Shown here: piece by piece, positions 9,391 to 16,679 of the stretch
How positions within the stretch are numbered: the stretch's first letter is position 1
Layout of the letters: each line of letters starts with the position of its first letter
Assembly (NCBI GenBank): GCA_021833345.1
Contig: JAKBFW010000012.1
Span: forward strand, 1-32,753
Source: Pseudomonadota bacterium
GTDB taxonomy: Bacteria; Actinomycetota; Actinomycetes; Actinomycetales; Cellulomonadaceae
Reading direction: 5' to 3'
DNA length: 32,753 bases
Position numbers and translations under genes: made by a program
Notes under the pieces: model-generated
The model's input: the letters and a program-made list of their open reading frames with translations, nothing else
Told to the model about the DNA's origin: nothing
Databases searched by the model: none

Positions 9391-10293
9391 TCACAGCGTG
9401 AGGACGACCTTGCCCTGGGAGTGCCCGGCCTGGACGCGCGCGTGAGCCTCGGCGACCTGCTCCACGGGGTAGGTGGCCTCGACGCGCGGGGTGTAGGAGC
9501 CGCTCGTCCCGAGCTCGGCGGCGAGCGCCAGGTTCGCGGAGGCGTTCGCGTCGCCCTGCACCACCGTCACGCCCAGCGCCGCGGCGGTGAAGTCGGCGAC
9601 GGTCGCGACCTTCGCCGGGTCGCCGACGATCGCGACGAGGTCGGCGAGCGAACCGGACCCGGCGAGGTCCAGAGCGGCGTCCACGCCGTCCGGCGCCGCG
9701 GCGGCCACGCGTGCGGCGAGGCCCGCGCCGTAGGTGACCGGCGTCGCGCCGAGGGAGCGCAAGAACTCGTGATGGGTCTCGCTCGCGGTGCCGATCACCC
9801 TCGCACCGCGGGCGATCGCGACCTCGACGGCGGCCGAACCCACGCCACCGGCCGCGCCCTCGAGGAGAACGGTGCGTCCGGCCAGGTCGCCGAGCGCGTC
9901 GAGCCCGGCGATCGCGGTCGCGGACACCAGGCCGGCGGCGGCCGCCTGCTCCAGCGACCACGGCGCCGGGACCGGCGCCCATGCGCCGAGCACCGCGAGC
10001 TCGGCCGCGCCGCCGGACACGGCGAGACCGAACACCGTGTCGCCGATCTCGACGCCGGAGGTGCCCTCGCCCACCTCGTCGACCACGCCAGCCGCGTCGG
10101 TGCCCGGGATGGCCGGGAACGTGGTCGGCATCATCTCGGCGAGGTAGCCGGCGCGGATCTTCCAGTCGATCGGGTTGACGCTGGCCGCCCGGACCGCGAT
10201 GCGAACCTGGCCGGGACCGGCGTGCGGTTCGGGAGCGTCCTCGATCGCGAGCACCTGCGGGTCGCCGTACTGGTGGAAGCGCACTGCGCGCAT
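9391..10293 (-). CDS. Zinc-less MDR-family NADP-dependent oxidoreductase (quinone oxidoreductase-like)
   Basis: 300 residues. The N-terminal GroES-like domain (MRAVRFHQYGDPQVL, then RAASVNPIDWKIRAG and FPAIPGTDAAGVVDEVG) is followed by a Rossmann domain with the nucleotide motif LLEGAAGGVGSAAVEVA and RVIGTAS. The catalytic and structural zinc ligands of alcohol dehydrogenases are absent, as in zeta-crystallin/QOR enzymes that reduce quinones or enones with NADPH. The ATG at 10293 has GAGGAG upstream at a good distance. It is divergent from the MarR gene, and a symmetric inverted repeat covers the likely promoters of both. Confidence 0.9.
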   Translation of the reverse strand: MRAVRFHQYGDPQVLAIEDAPEPHAGPGQVRIAVRAASVNPIDWKIRAGYLAEMMPTTFPAIPGTDAAGVVDEVGEGTSGVEIGDTVFGLAVSGGAAELAVLGAWAPVPAPWSLEQAAAAGLVSATAIAGLDALGDLAGRTVLLEGAAGGVGSAAVEVAIARGARVIGTASETHHEFLRSLGATPVTYGAGLAARVAAAAPDGVDAALDLAGSGSLADLVAIVGDPAKVATVADFTAAALGVTVVQGDANASANLALAAELGTSGSYTPRVEATYPVEQVAEAHARVQAGHSQGKVVLTL

Positions 10294-10334
10294 GGTGTCT
10301 CCTCTGTGAGGGCCTGGTGCTCGACCGGGACCAC

Positions 10335-10392
10335 GGATTACTTGCTACGGAAACCATCGTCGCTGGCATTTGCTTCCCATGTCAAGTAATCT
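10335..10392. promoter_or_regulatory. Symmetric divergent promoter with MarR-type inverted repeat
   Basis: Arms gattacttg (10336-10344) and caagtaatc (10383-10391) are perfect 9-bp inverted repeats; the similarity extends inward as ACTTG-nn-A-y-GG-r-AA in opposite orientation. Each arm contains a -10-like hexamer: TAATCT (10387-10392, plus) lies 6 nt before the GTG of marR, a leaderless arrangement, and TAATCC (10340-10335, minus) faces the oxidoreductase gene. A CTGGCA at 10363-10368 could be the plus-strand -35. MarR binding at both arms would block both promoters. Confidence 0.6.
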
Positions 10393-10398
10393 CAGAGC

Positions 10399-10902
10399 GT
10401 GGACGACGCCGCAGCCCCGCGCTGGCTGACCGAGGAGCAGACGCGCGCGTGGATCGCGCTCGCCTCGACGGTCGTCTGGCTGCCGGCCGCGTTGGACTCC
10501 CAGCTCCAGCGGGATGCGGGCGTCAGCTACGTCGAGTACACCGTGCTGTCGTGGTTGTCGATGAGACCCGGTCGCTCCGCGCGCATGAGCGAGATCGCCG
10601 CGCTGGCCAACGTCAGGTTGTCCCACCTGTCGCGCATCGCCGCCCGCCTCGAGGGTCGCGGGTGGATGCGACGCGCACCGGATCCCGATGACGGCCGCGC
10701 GACGTTGGCGATCCTCACCGACGCGGGTTGGGACAAGGTCGTCGAGACCGCGCCCGGGCACGTGGCCGAGGTCCAACGGCTCGTCTTCGACGGCCTCACG
10801 TCCACGCAGGTCGACCAGCTCCGGACGATCGGCGCGCGCATCGTCCACGTCGCCCAGCCTGACCTGTGCCTGCCGGAGCCGGACCAGGACTTCCCGGCCT
10901 GA
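10399..10902 (+). CDS. MarR-family transcriptional regulator
   Basis: About 167 residues with the winged helix-turn-helix of MarR proteins: VSYVEYTVLSWLSMRPGRSARMSEIAALANVRLSHLSRIAARLEGRGWMRRAPDPDDGRATLAILTDAGW. The 'DPDDGR' wing turn is diagnostic of the family. It starts with GTG at 10399, directly 6 nt after a TAATCT -10 element, which implies a leaderless transcript. MarR proteins usually respond to phenolic or oxidising compounds and repress a neighbouring redox enzyme. Here the divergent quinone-oxidoreductase-like gene and the dioxygenase behind it are the obvious targets. It ends 25 nt from the stop of the convergent small gene at 10928. Confidence 0.92.
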   Translation: MDDAAAPRWLTEEQTRAWIALASTVVWLPAALDSQLQRDAGVSYVEYTVLSWLSMRPGRSARMSEIAALANVRLSHLSRIAARLEGRGWMRRAPDPDDGRATLAILTDAGWDKVVETAPGHVAEVQRLVFDGLTSTQVDQLRTIGARIVHVAQPDLCLPEPDQDFPA

Positions 10903-10927
10903 GTGCGGCTGCTCCGCGCGGGCCGGC

Positions 10928-11416
10928 TCACGCCTCGTCGAGCTCGGCAGCCAGCTGGTCCACCGGGGCTCGGCGCACGGCCGTCGACGCGGTGCGCGGG
11001 TCGACACCCGCGAGCACGTCCCCGATCGCCCCCGTGTACTGCGCTGCCGCGGTCTCCACGGTGTCGAGCGCCGCATCGAGCAGCTCGGCGAGCTCGTCCT
11101 CGGCAAGGACGAGCTCACCGAGCACGACGCCGAACCGGACCGCGAGGGCTCCCGTCGCCAGGTCCAGCTCGAGCGAGGCGTCCACGAGGTCGGCGGTCGC
11201 GCGGACGACGAGCTCGCTGACGGCGGCGACCGAGACGGCCGGCACGAGCACCGGGTGGACCACGTAGAACGTCACGGCCCGGGCGATCGGTCGGACGACG
11301 GCGAGCAGCTGGCCGCCGACGGCCGACGACACGTCGATCGTCGACAGCGCCGGGTCTACCTCGAGGCTGCGGCCGGCCCTCACGAGTGCCGCAGCGACCT
11401 CGTCGAGGAAGGTCAC
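10928..11416 (-). CDS. Small protein of unknown function coupled to the DUF4157 gene
   Basis: 162 residues, acidic, predicted mostly helical or mixed, with a hydrophobic central part (QLLAVVRPIARAVTFYVVHP, VLVPAVSVAAVSELV) and an acidic C-terminal half (ELVLAEDELAELLDAALDTV). I do not recognise a family and see no signal peptide. The start is a GTG at 11416 whose first bases overlap the TGA of the upstream DUF4157 gene (GTGA at 11416-11413), so it is translated from the same message by coupling. Tight coupling to a putative effector suggests a dedicated partner, such as a chaperone, loading adaptor or immunity factor, but nothing in the sequence proves any of these. It is the last gene of the minus-strand run, ending convergently with marR. 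Confidence 0.75.
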   Translation of the reverse strand: MTFLDEVAAALVRAGRSLEVDPALSTIDVSSAVGGQLLAVVRPIARAVTFYVVHPVLVPAVSVAAVSELVVRATADLVDASLELDLATGALAVRFGVVLGELVLAEDELAELLDAALDTVETAAAQYTGAIGDVLAGVDPRTASTAVRRAPVDQLAAELDEA

Positions 11417-14400
11417 GGGCCGCTCACCCCGGCGGACGACGACACCGAGGCGGTCACCTTCGTCCGGAGCGCCTCGCGCAGGAACTCGATCCACTCGGGG
11501 GAGTTGCGCCGCGGGGTCCGCTTGAGCTCGGCCTCGATCGCCTCGACCGTGAGGGAGTCGGTGAACTTCTTGATCTCCGGGGGGCTCGCCTGGTCCTTGA
11601 GCTGGAGGTCGCCGACCGCGCACACGACGCCTGCCGGGAGAACCTCGCCGACCGCGAGGGCCGCCGTCTTCTGCTTGAGCTTGCCGCGCTTCTCCGAGCT
11701 GAAGAGCTGCTGGATGCGCCAGCCGAGGCCGCGGTCGGTCTTCGTGTTGGCGCCGAGCTTGCCGGTCTTGGCCTGCTCGTTCCGCTGGGTGGCGAGCTCG
11801 CCGGACTCGGTCCAGGCGTCCGAGATGCCGCCGAGCACCCCGGTGATCGGCTTGACCTTCTTCTTCATGTCCTCGAACACCGACTGCGGGTCCGCGTTCG
11901 TGTCCATGCCCTCGAGCACGACGGCGCGGATCTTGAGCAGCAGGGCGTCGTCGCTGGTCTGAGCCGAGTCGGTGTCGGGCTTCGCCTTCGGGTCGAACGG
12001 TTTGACGGGCTTCGGCTTGATCCGCTTGACGTAGTCGGCCGTGATCGGCTTGCCGTCGATCCGGTAGTTGGCGAGGAACATCAGGGCGGTCGTGTCGCCC
12101 GCGGCCGCCTTCATGATGATGCCGTCGACCGCCATCTTCGGGTGCCGGCGCAGCTCGTCCTCCGCGCCGCCCTCGACGTGCAGGACGGCCGACTCCTTCT
12201 CCGCCTTCTTCGCCATGAGGTTGAGCACCTTGCTGGCGATGTAGTGCGCGATCTTGTGGAGGTTGTCGATCACCTGGGTCGCGGCCTTGATCGCCGCCGG
12301 GATGCCGAAGCCGCCCGCCGAGGCCACCTGGGCGACCGAGAGGCTGAAGTTCATGATGTTCACGCCGAGCGACCAGCACGTCTGCTCGAGGTGCTTGGTG
12401 TACACCTGCGACACCTTCATCAGCGGGTACACCATGACGTTGACCTTGTCGGTGCTGCCGGCGCGGGCCTCGAACATGGTCAGGTCGGTCTCGCGCTGAC
12501 GCATGCCGGCGGCCGCCACCTCGGTGACCCCGCGAGCCATCCCGAGCGCCGAGGCCGCGATGTCGAGCCCGGGGATCACCTGCTTGACGCCCTCGGCGAC
12601 GCCGCTGTCGATGAGCTTGGCCAGGTCGGCCGAGCTCTTCGCGACGCTGACGAGCCCGGCGAGGCCCGTCGCGCCGGCCTTGGCGGCCTTGAGGCCCTCG
12701 TACGGGTCCTTCGAGTCCCACGACTTCTCGATCGAGTCGACCATCTGGAACGCCGACGACACGGCGGTCATCAGGCCGGACAGGATGCCCGTCACCTGGC
12801 CGATGCCGGCCTTCGCCTTGGTCGCGTCCGACTCGGGCAGGACCTGGTCCTTCCACGTCCGCTGACCCGTCGAGAGCTGCTTGTGCGCCCGGGTGCCCTG
12901 CACGACCGCGTTGCCCACCCCCTGGTCGACGACACCGGGCAGGTGGTCGGTGAACTCCTTGTCCTTGGTCACGCCCTGCTGGTCGCGCAGCGTCTTGTCC
13001 TGCTTGTTGCCCACCAGGCCGGCGATCCCGCCGCCGATGCCGTTGACGAGCGTCGTGCCCAGACCGACCTTGCCCCCGACGTCCGTCACCGTCTCCGACG
13101 CCTCGGAGGTGCCGGTGCCGCGGGCCTTGGGCTGCGGACCGATCCGCTTCGCCTCGGGCAGTAGGGCGAGGTTCGCCTCCATCGTCGAGGCGTCCCGCTT
13201 CTTCTGTTGCTCGCGGGCCTGCACGCGTGCCTCGGCCTGCTGCCACGCGGCCAGGTCGAGCGGCCCGTCCTTCGGCGGGAAGCCCGCGAGCTCCTTGGGC
13301 GGCATGCCCTTCCGCACGGCGTCCCAGGCGGCGTCCTGCGCGAGGACCTCGGAGCCCTTCGGGTTCTTCGCCATCAGGTCGTCGCGGTGGGTGACCATGC
13401 GGTCGTACGCCTGCTCGATCGACTTCGGCAGCATCCGGACCTTGATCGTCGCCTTGTCGGCCTCTTCGGCGGTCGCGTCGGCTGCGGCCCCGGTGCGTGA
13501 CGCGCGGACCTGGATGACGAGCCGCTCCGCAGCCGTCTCGCGGGGCGGTCGGACGGCGTTCAGCTGCGGGAACTCGGTGTACCAGACCTGCTGGTAGGCG
13601 ATCTCCGCGCGCTTCGCGTCGCTGCCGCCGCGCTTGTTCGCCTTCAGGTCCTCGAAGACGGCGTGCTCGCGCTCGAGGGCCTGCTCGAACTCCGCGTGCA
13701 GGGACGCCGCGCGCTTCTGGGGTCCGGACGGCGCCATCGGCACGTGCCCGACGTCGTTGACCTTGCCCGACACCGTCTGCTCGGCGTCGCCGGACGTGTC
13801 GTAGAGCGTCTCGGTCAGCGCCCCTCGGCCGGCCTCACCCTTCTTGCGCGACTCCTTGAGGCCCGCCAGCTCCGCCTTCTCGGTCTTCTTGCTCTGCTTG
13901 ACCCGGGCGGCGCGGTCCTGCTCCTCCTTCTTCTTGGCCGCCGCGGCTTCCTTCTCCTGCGGCGTCTTCTTGCGGAACGGGCTGCTCAACCGCCGGATGC
14001 TGCGGGGCTCGGTGAGGACGTGCGCGATCTCGTGCGCGAGCACCTTCTCGCCGTCGGGAGTCTCGGGGGCGTACCGGCCGGTGCCGAAGAAGATGTCGCT
14101 GCCGGTCGTGAACGCCTCGGCGCTCATCGCCGCGCTGAGCCCGGCGGCCTGCGGGTCGTCGTGCACGCGCACGTGGCCGAGGCTCGCACCGAACCCGTCC
14201 TCCATGCGGCGGCGGACCGCCCCGGGCAGCGGCGCGCCACCGCCGCGGACGGCCTCGATCCGCCCGGCGCTCACCGCGTCGAGAGTGCCGCCCTCGGCGC
14301 CGATCGTCGCGCCGGGCGTGGGTTCGGCGGACCGGCGCAGGTGCCCGCACCCGGCGGAGTGGGCGTGCGGACCGGGTGCCAGCCGCGCGAGGGCACGGTC

Positions 14401-14574
14401 GGCCATCTGGTCGGCCGCGTGCTCGGCGGAGTCGCCCGCGTGGCCGACCGTCAGGCCGGCGACCGGGGCAGGTGACGGCGGACCGGCGGTGACCGGCGTC
14501 GGTGGTGCGGCCTCGAGCACGGCACCGGGATGCGCGGACGAGGGGACCGGCACGCGCGCCTCGCGACTTCTCAC
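11413..14574 (-). CDS. DUF4157 (HEIAH) eCIS-associated large protein, putative effector
   Basis: 1053 residues. Residues 1-110 are proline/alanine-rich and low complexity, with a small HSAGCGHLRR element near 72-81. Residues about 113-190 match DUF4157: GGGAPLPGAVRRRMEDGFGASLGHVRVHDDP, then AFTTGSDIFFGTGRYAP and the zinc-protease-like VLAHEIAHVL (HEIAH at 181-185). A lysine/glutamate-rich, coiled-coil-like stretch covers about 198-250. Residues about 500-770 hold several glycine/alanine-rich amphipathic to hydrophobic segments (for example VNGIGGGIAGLVG, QVTGILSGLMTAVSSAF, GATGLAGLVSVAKSS, FSLSVAQVASAGGFGIPAA), and the C-terminal 170 residues are unclassified. DUF4157 is known mainly from proteins encoded in extracellular contractile injection system loci and their effectors. 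The GTG at 14574 is preceded by GGAGG at 5 nt. The frame stays open upstream into the ATPase gene, but that part is a shadow. Confidence 0.85.
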   Translation of the reverse strand: MRSREARVPVPSSAHPGAVLEAAPPTPVTAGPPSPAPVAGLTVGHAGDSAEHAADQMADRALARLAPGPHAHSAGCGHLRRSAEPTPGATIGAEGGTLDAVSAGRIEAVRGGGAPLPGAVRRRMEDGFGASLGHVRVHDDPQAAGLSAAMSAEAFTTGSDIFFGTGRYAPETPDGEKVLAHEIAHVLTEPRSIRRLSSPFRKKTPQEKEAAAAKKKEEQDRAARVKQSKKTEKAELAGLKESRKKGEAGRGALTETLYDTSGDAEQTVSGKVNDVGHVPMAPSGPQKRAASLHAEFEQALEREHAVFEDLKANKRGGSDAKRAEIAYQQVWYTEFPQLNAVRPPRETAAERLVIQVRASRTGAAADATAEEADKATIKVRMLPKSIEQAYDRMVTHRDDLMAKNPKGSEVLAQDAAWDAVRKGMPPKELAGFPPKDGPLDLAAWQQAEARVQAREQQKKRDASTMEANLALLPEAKRIGPQPKARGTGTSEASETVTDVGGKVGLGTTLVNGIGGGIAGLVGNKQDKTLRDQQGVTKDKEFTDHLPGVVDQGVGNAVVQGTRAHKQLSTGQRTWKDQVLPESDATKAKAGIGQVTGILSGLMTAVSSAFQMVDSIEKSWDSKDPYEGLKAAKAGATGLAGLVSVAKSSADLAKLIDSGVAEGVKQVIPGLDIAASALGMARGVTEVAAAGMRQRETDLTMFEARAGSTDKVNVMVYPLMKVSQVYTKHLEQTCWSLGVNIMNFSLSVAQVASAGGFGIPAAIKAATQVIDNLHKIAHYIASKVLNLMAKKAEKESAVLHVEGGAEDELRRHPKMAVDGIIMKAAAGDTTALMFLANYRIDGKPITADYVKRIKPKPVKPFDPKAKPDTDSAQTSDDALLLKIRAVVLEGMDTNADPQSVFEDMKKKVKPITGVLGGISDAWTESGELATQRNEQAKTGKLGANTKTDRGLGWRIQQLFSSEKRGKLKQKTAALAVGEVLPAGVVCAVGDLQLKDQASPPEIKKFTDSLTVEAIEAELKRTPRRNSPEWIEFLREALRTKVTASVSSSAGVSGP

Positions 14575-14657
14575 ACTGACCTCCGGGTGCCTCCGTGCGG
14601 GGTCGGGCAGGTCGCCCTCCACCTGATCATGGTGCCGTGGCGCGGCCGCTGCGGGAT

Positions 14658-14675
14658 CGGTAGCCGCTACGCAGG
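14658..14675. repeat. Direct repeat copy 1 at the 3' end of the AAA+ gene
   Basis: cggtagccgctacgcagg overlaps the stop codon of the ATPase gene. It matches 16 of 18 bases of the sequence at 16662-16679, which overlaps the stop of the GH31 gene 2004 bp away. This copy includes a small dyad, GTAGC-c-GCTAC. Confidence 0.5.
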
Positions 14676-16607
14676 TTCGGTGGCGGTCCAGCGGGCGTCG
14701 CTGACGCGTCGGCCCAGCTTCGCCATCTCGCGGACGGTCGCCGTCCGGATGTCGCGCATCCCGACCAGCCGGTGCTCGGCGACCGCGTCGTAGGCCGCGG
14801 CGAGCACGACGTTGCGGATGTCCCCGCCCGCCACCTCGACCGCCCCGGCGAGGAACGCCACGTCGACGGGGTCGTCCGGGTCCGTACCCGGCAGCTGGGC
14901 GAGGTGGTGGCGCCACAGCAGTCCGCGGGTGGGCTCGTCGGGGTCCGGGAAGTGCACCATGAAGTGCAACCGACGGGCGAACGCGGGGTCGAGGTTGCCA
15001 CGCAGGTTCGTCGCGAGCACCGTCACGCCCTCGGACGCCTCCATGCGCTGCAGCAGGTACGACACCTCCTGGTTCGCGTAGCGGTCGCGCGCGTCGCTCA
15101 CCGACGAGCGACTGCCGAACAGGGCGTCGGCCTCGTCGAAGAACAGCACCGCGTTGAGCGCCTCGGCCTGCGTGAAGACGCGCTCGAGGTTCTTCTCCGT
15201 CTCCCCGATGTACTTGTCGACGACGCTGGACAGGTCCACCTGGAACAGGTCCATGCCGAGCGAGTCGGCCACCACATGGGCCGCCAGCGTCTTGCCGGTG
15301 CCGGGGCTGCCCGAGAACAGTGCGGTGATGCCGGTGCCCTTGCCGCCCTTGCCCTGGAGCTCCCCGAGGGCCATCACCTCGTCCCGGTCGCGGGCCCAGC
15401 CGATCAGTCGCACGACCTCGCGTCGGGTGTGCGTCGGGAGCACCAGGTCCTCGAGGGTCGCCGGCGTGCCCGAGGTTCGCAGCCGAGGGTCGCGCGTGCT
15501 CCCGAGCCGGCGCGCGGCCAGGCGGACGTCGTCCGAGGCGACGGGACGGCCGGACCGCGTCGCGTCGGCGTCCGCCCGGCGCCCGACCGCCGTGATCTCC
15601 TCGGGCGTCATGCGCAGCGTGAGGACGTCGCGCGTGGTCGCGGTCTCGCCGACGACCCGGTGCCACTGCTCGGCGCGCTGGCCCTGGCTCAGCCGCGCCG
15701 CCATGACGGCGGGCGGCAGCGGCACGGACCAGCGTGGGTCCCAACCGGTGCGACCGACGGCGATCACCGGGACCGCGGCACGCAGGTCGCCCAGCTGGTC
15801 GGACGCCAGGTGCGCGCCCGCGAGCACGAGCACCATGCCGCCGAGGCCGGCCTCGAGCACCAGCGCCTGCACGGTTCGACGGACCGACGCGGGGTCCGGA
15901 CCGAGCCCGGGGGTGGCCGGCAGTCGCTCGAGGTCGCCGACGAGGCACGTGACGCCGACCTCGCGGCACGCGGCGACCGCGAGCGCCGTGCCGGCTGCGC
16001 CGACGGGGGAGTGCACCCAGACGAGCGGTTCGCCGGTGCGCAGCGCCGACGCGACGTCCTCGTAGCCGTCGAGGTCGACGGGCTCGGCGTCGAGCAGCAC
16101 GGCGGCGGCGTCCGCGGTGACCTGGTGCGAGCCGAGGAGCCGGGCGACGACCCGGTCGGGCACGCGCAGTCGGCGGGCGAGGAGCACGTCGTCACCCTCG
16201 GGCGCGAGCAGACCGTGCCGAACCAGCAGCCCGTCGGGGGCGACGCGGTCCCGCGCGGCGGCGTCGACGACCGACGCGCCGATCAGCTCGAGCGCGAGCG
16301 CGACGGTGGGCCGGGCGGGAGCACCGTCTCCCGAGAGCAGGCCGCAGAGCAGGTGGGCCGACGGATGGAGCTCGGCCAGGAGCGCGACGAGCAGGAGTCG
16401 CTCGTCGACCGCCGTGAGACCGAACAGCTCGCGGACCGCGGTGAGGTGGTCCAGCGCGGCCGAGACGGGGTCGTCGAGCACGAGGACCCCCAGCGCGGCG
16501 AGCGCCCGGTCGCGCTCGGGCCACTCGGGCGACTCCGCACGACGGTCCACCGCAGCACGGAGCGCGACGAGCACCGCCGACGACGGCGTGGCGGTGGTCG
16601 TCGTCAT
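14667..16607 (-). CDS. eCIS-type two-part AAA+ ATPase
   Basis: 646 residues. The C-terminal AAA+ module is complete: Walker A GSPGTGKT at 433-440, Walker B LFFDEAD at 488-494, sensor-1 LATN at 531-534 and an arginine pair FARRL near 543-547 as candidate Arg finger, followed by a helical lid with GGDIRNVVLAAAY. The N-terminal half (to about 320) is leucine-rich and helical with a degenerate P-loop-like segment, HSPVGAAGTAL at 199-209, so the first ATPase lobe appears inactive. This two-part layout is that of the AAA+ ATPases that accompany contractile injection systems (Afp15/PVC15 type), thought to help assembly or effector loading. The DUF4157 gene starts 92 nt downstream on the same strand; the GH31 gene ends 63 nt upstream. 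No structural injection genes are nearby. Confidence 0.88.
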   Translation of the reverse strand: MTTTTATPSSAVLVALRAAVDRRAESPEWPERDRALAALGVLVLDDPVSAALDHLTAVRELFGLTAVDERLLLVALLAELHPSAHLLCGLLSGDGAPARPTVALALELIGASVVDAAARDRVAPDGLLVRHGLLAPEGDDVLLARRLRVPDRVVARLLGSHQVTADAAAVLLDAEPVDLDGYEDVASALRTGEPLVWVHSPVGAAGTALAVAACREVGVTCLVGDLERLPATPGLGPDPASVRRTVQALVLEAGLGGMVLVLAGAHLASDQLGDLRAAVPVIAVGRTGWDPRWSVPLPPAVMAARLSQGQRAEQWHRVVGETATTRDVLTLRMTPEEITAVGRRADADATRSGRPVASDDVRLAARRLGSTRDPRLRTSGTPATLEDLVLPTHTRREVVRLIGWARDRDEVMALGELQGKGGKGTGITALFSGSPGTGKTLAAHVVADSLGMDLFQVDLSSVVDKYIGETEKNLERVFTQAEALNAVLFFDEADALFGSRSSVSDARDRYANQEVSYLLQRMEASEGVTVLATNLRGNLDPAFARRLHFMVHFPDPDEPTRGLLWRHHLAQLPGTDPDDPVDVAFLAGAVEVAGGDIRNVVLAAAYDAVAEHRLVGMRDIRTATVREMAKLGRRVSDARWTATEPA

Positions 16608-16661
16608 GACTCGTACTCTCGCGCGTCGCCGGACCGTCGGTCGAGACCTGCGCCGGAAGTC

Positions 16662-16679
16662 CGGTAGCGACTACGCAGG
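16662..16679. repeat. Direct repeat copy 2 at the 3' end of the GH31 gene
   Basis: cggtagcgactacgcagg overlaps the GH31 stop codon and differs from 14658-14675 at only two central bases. Together the two copies bracket the whole AAA+ gene. This could be the scar of a duplication or insertion junction, or two related 3'-end signals. Confidence 0.5.

Noticed and set aside
11386-13164. 592-codon plus-strand open frame opposite the DUF4157 gene
   Set aside because: Leucine/arginine/histidine/aspartate repeats typical of reverse-frame artefacts; no ribosome site or domain.
14575-15969. Continuation of the DUF4157 reading frame far upstream, overlapping the AAA+ gene (would give about 1518 residues)
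   Set aside because: The upstream part is arginine/proline/glycine-rich shadow sequence with no domain, whereas GTG 14574 has a GGAGG ribosome site and begins normal coding. The ATPase in the other frame has all AAA+ motifs.
14772-16667. Long plus-strand open frame opposite the AAA+ gene
   Set aside because: Antisense shadow of a convincing gene; biased composition and no motif.
14658-16679. Integrated mobile element with att sites
   Set aside because: The 18-bp repeats are suggestive, but no integrase, transposase or tRNA end is present, and only one gene lies between the copies.
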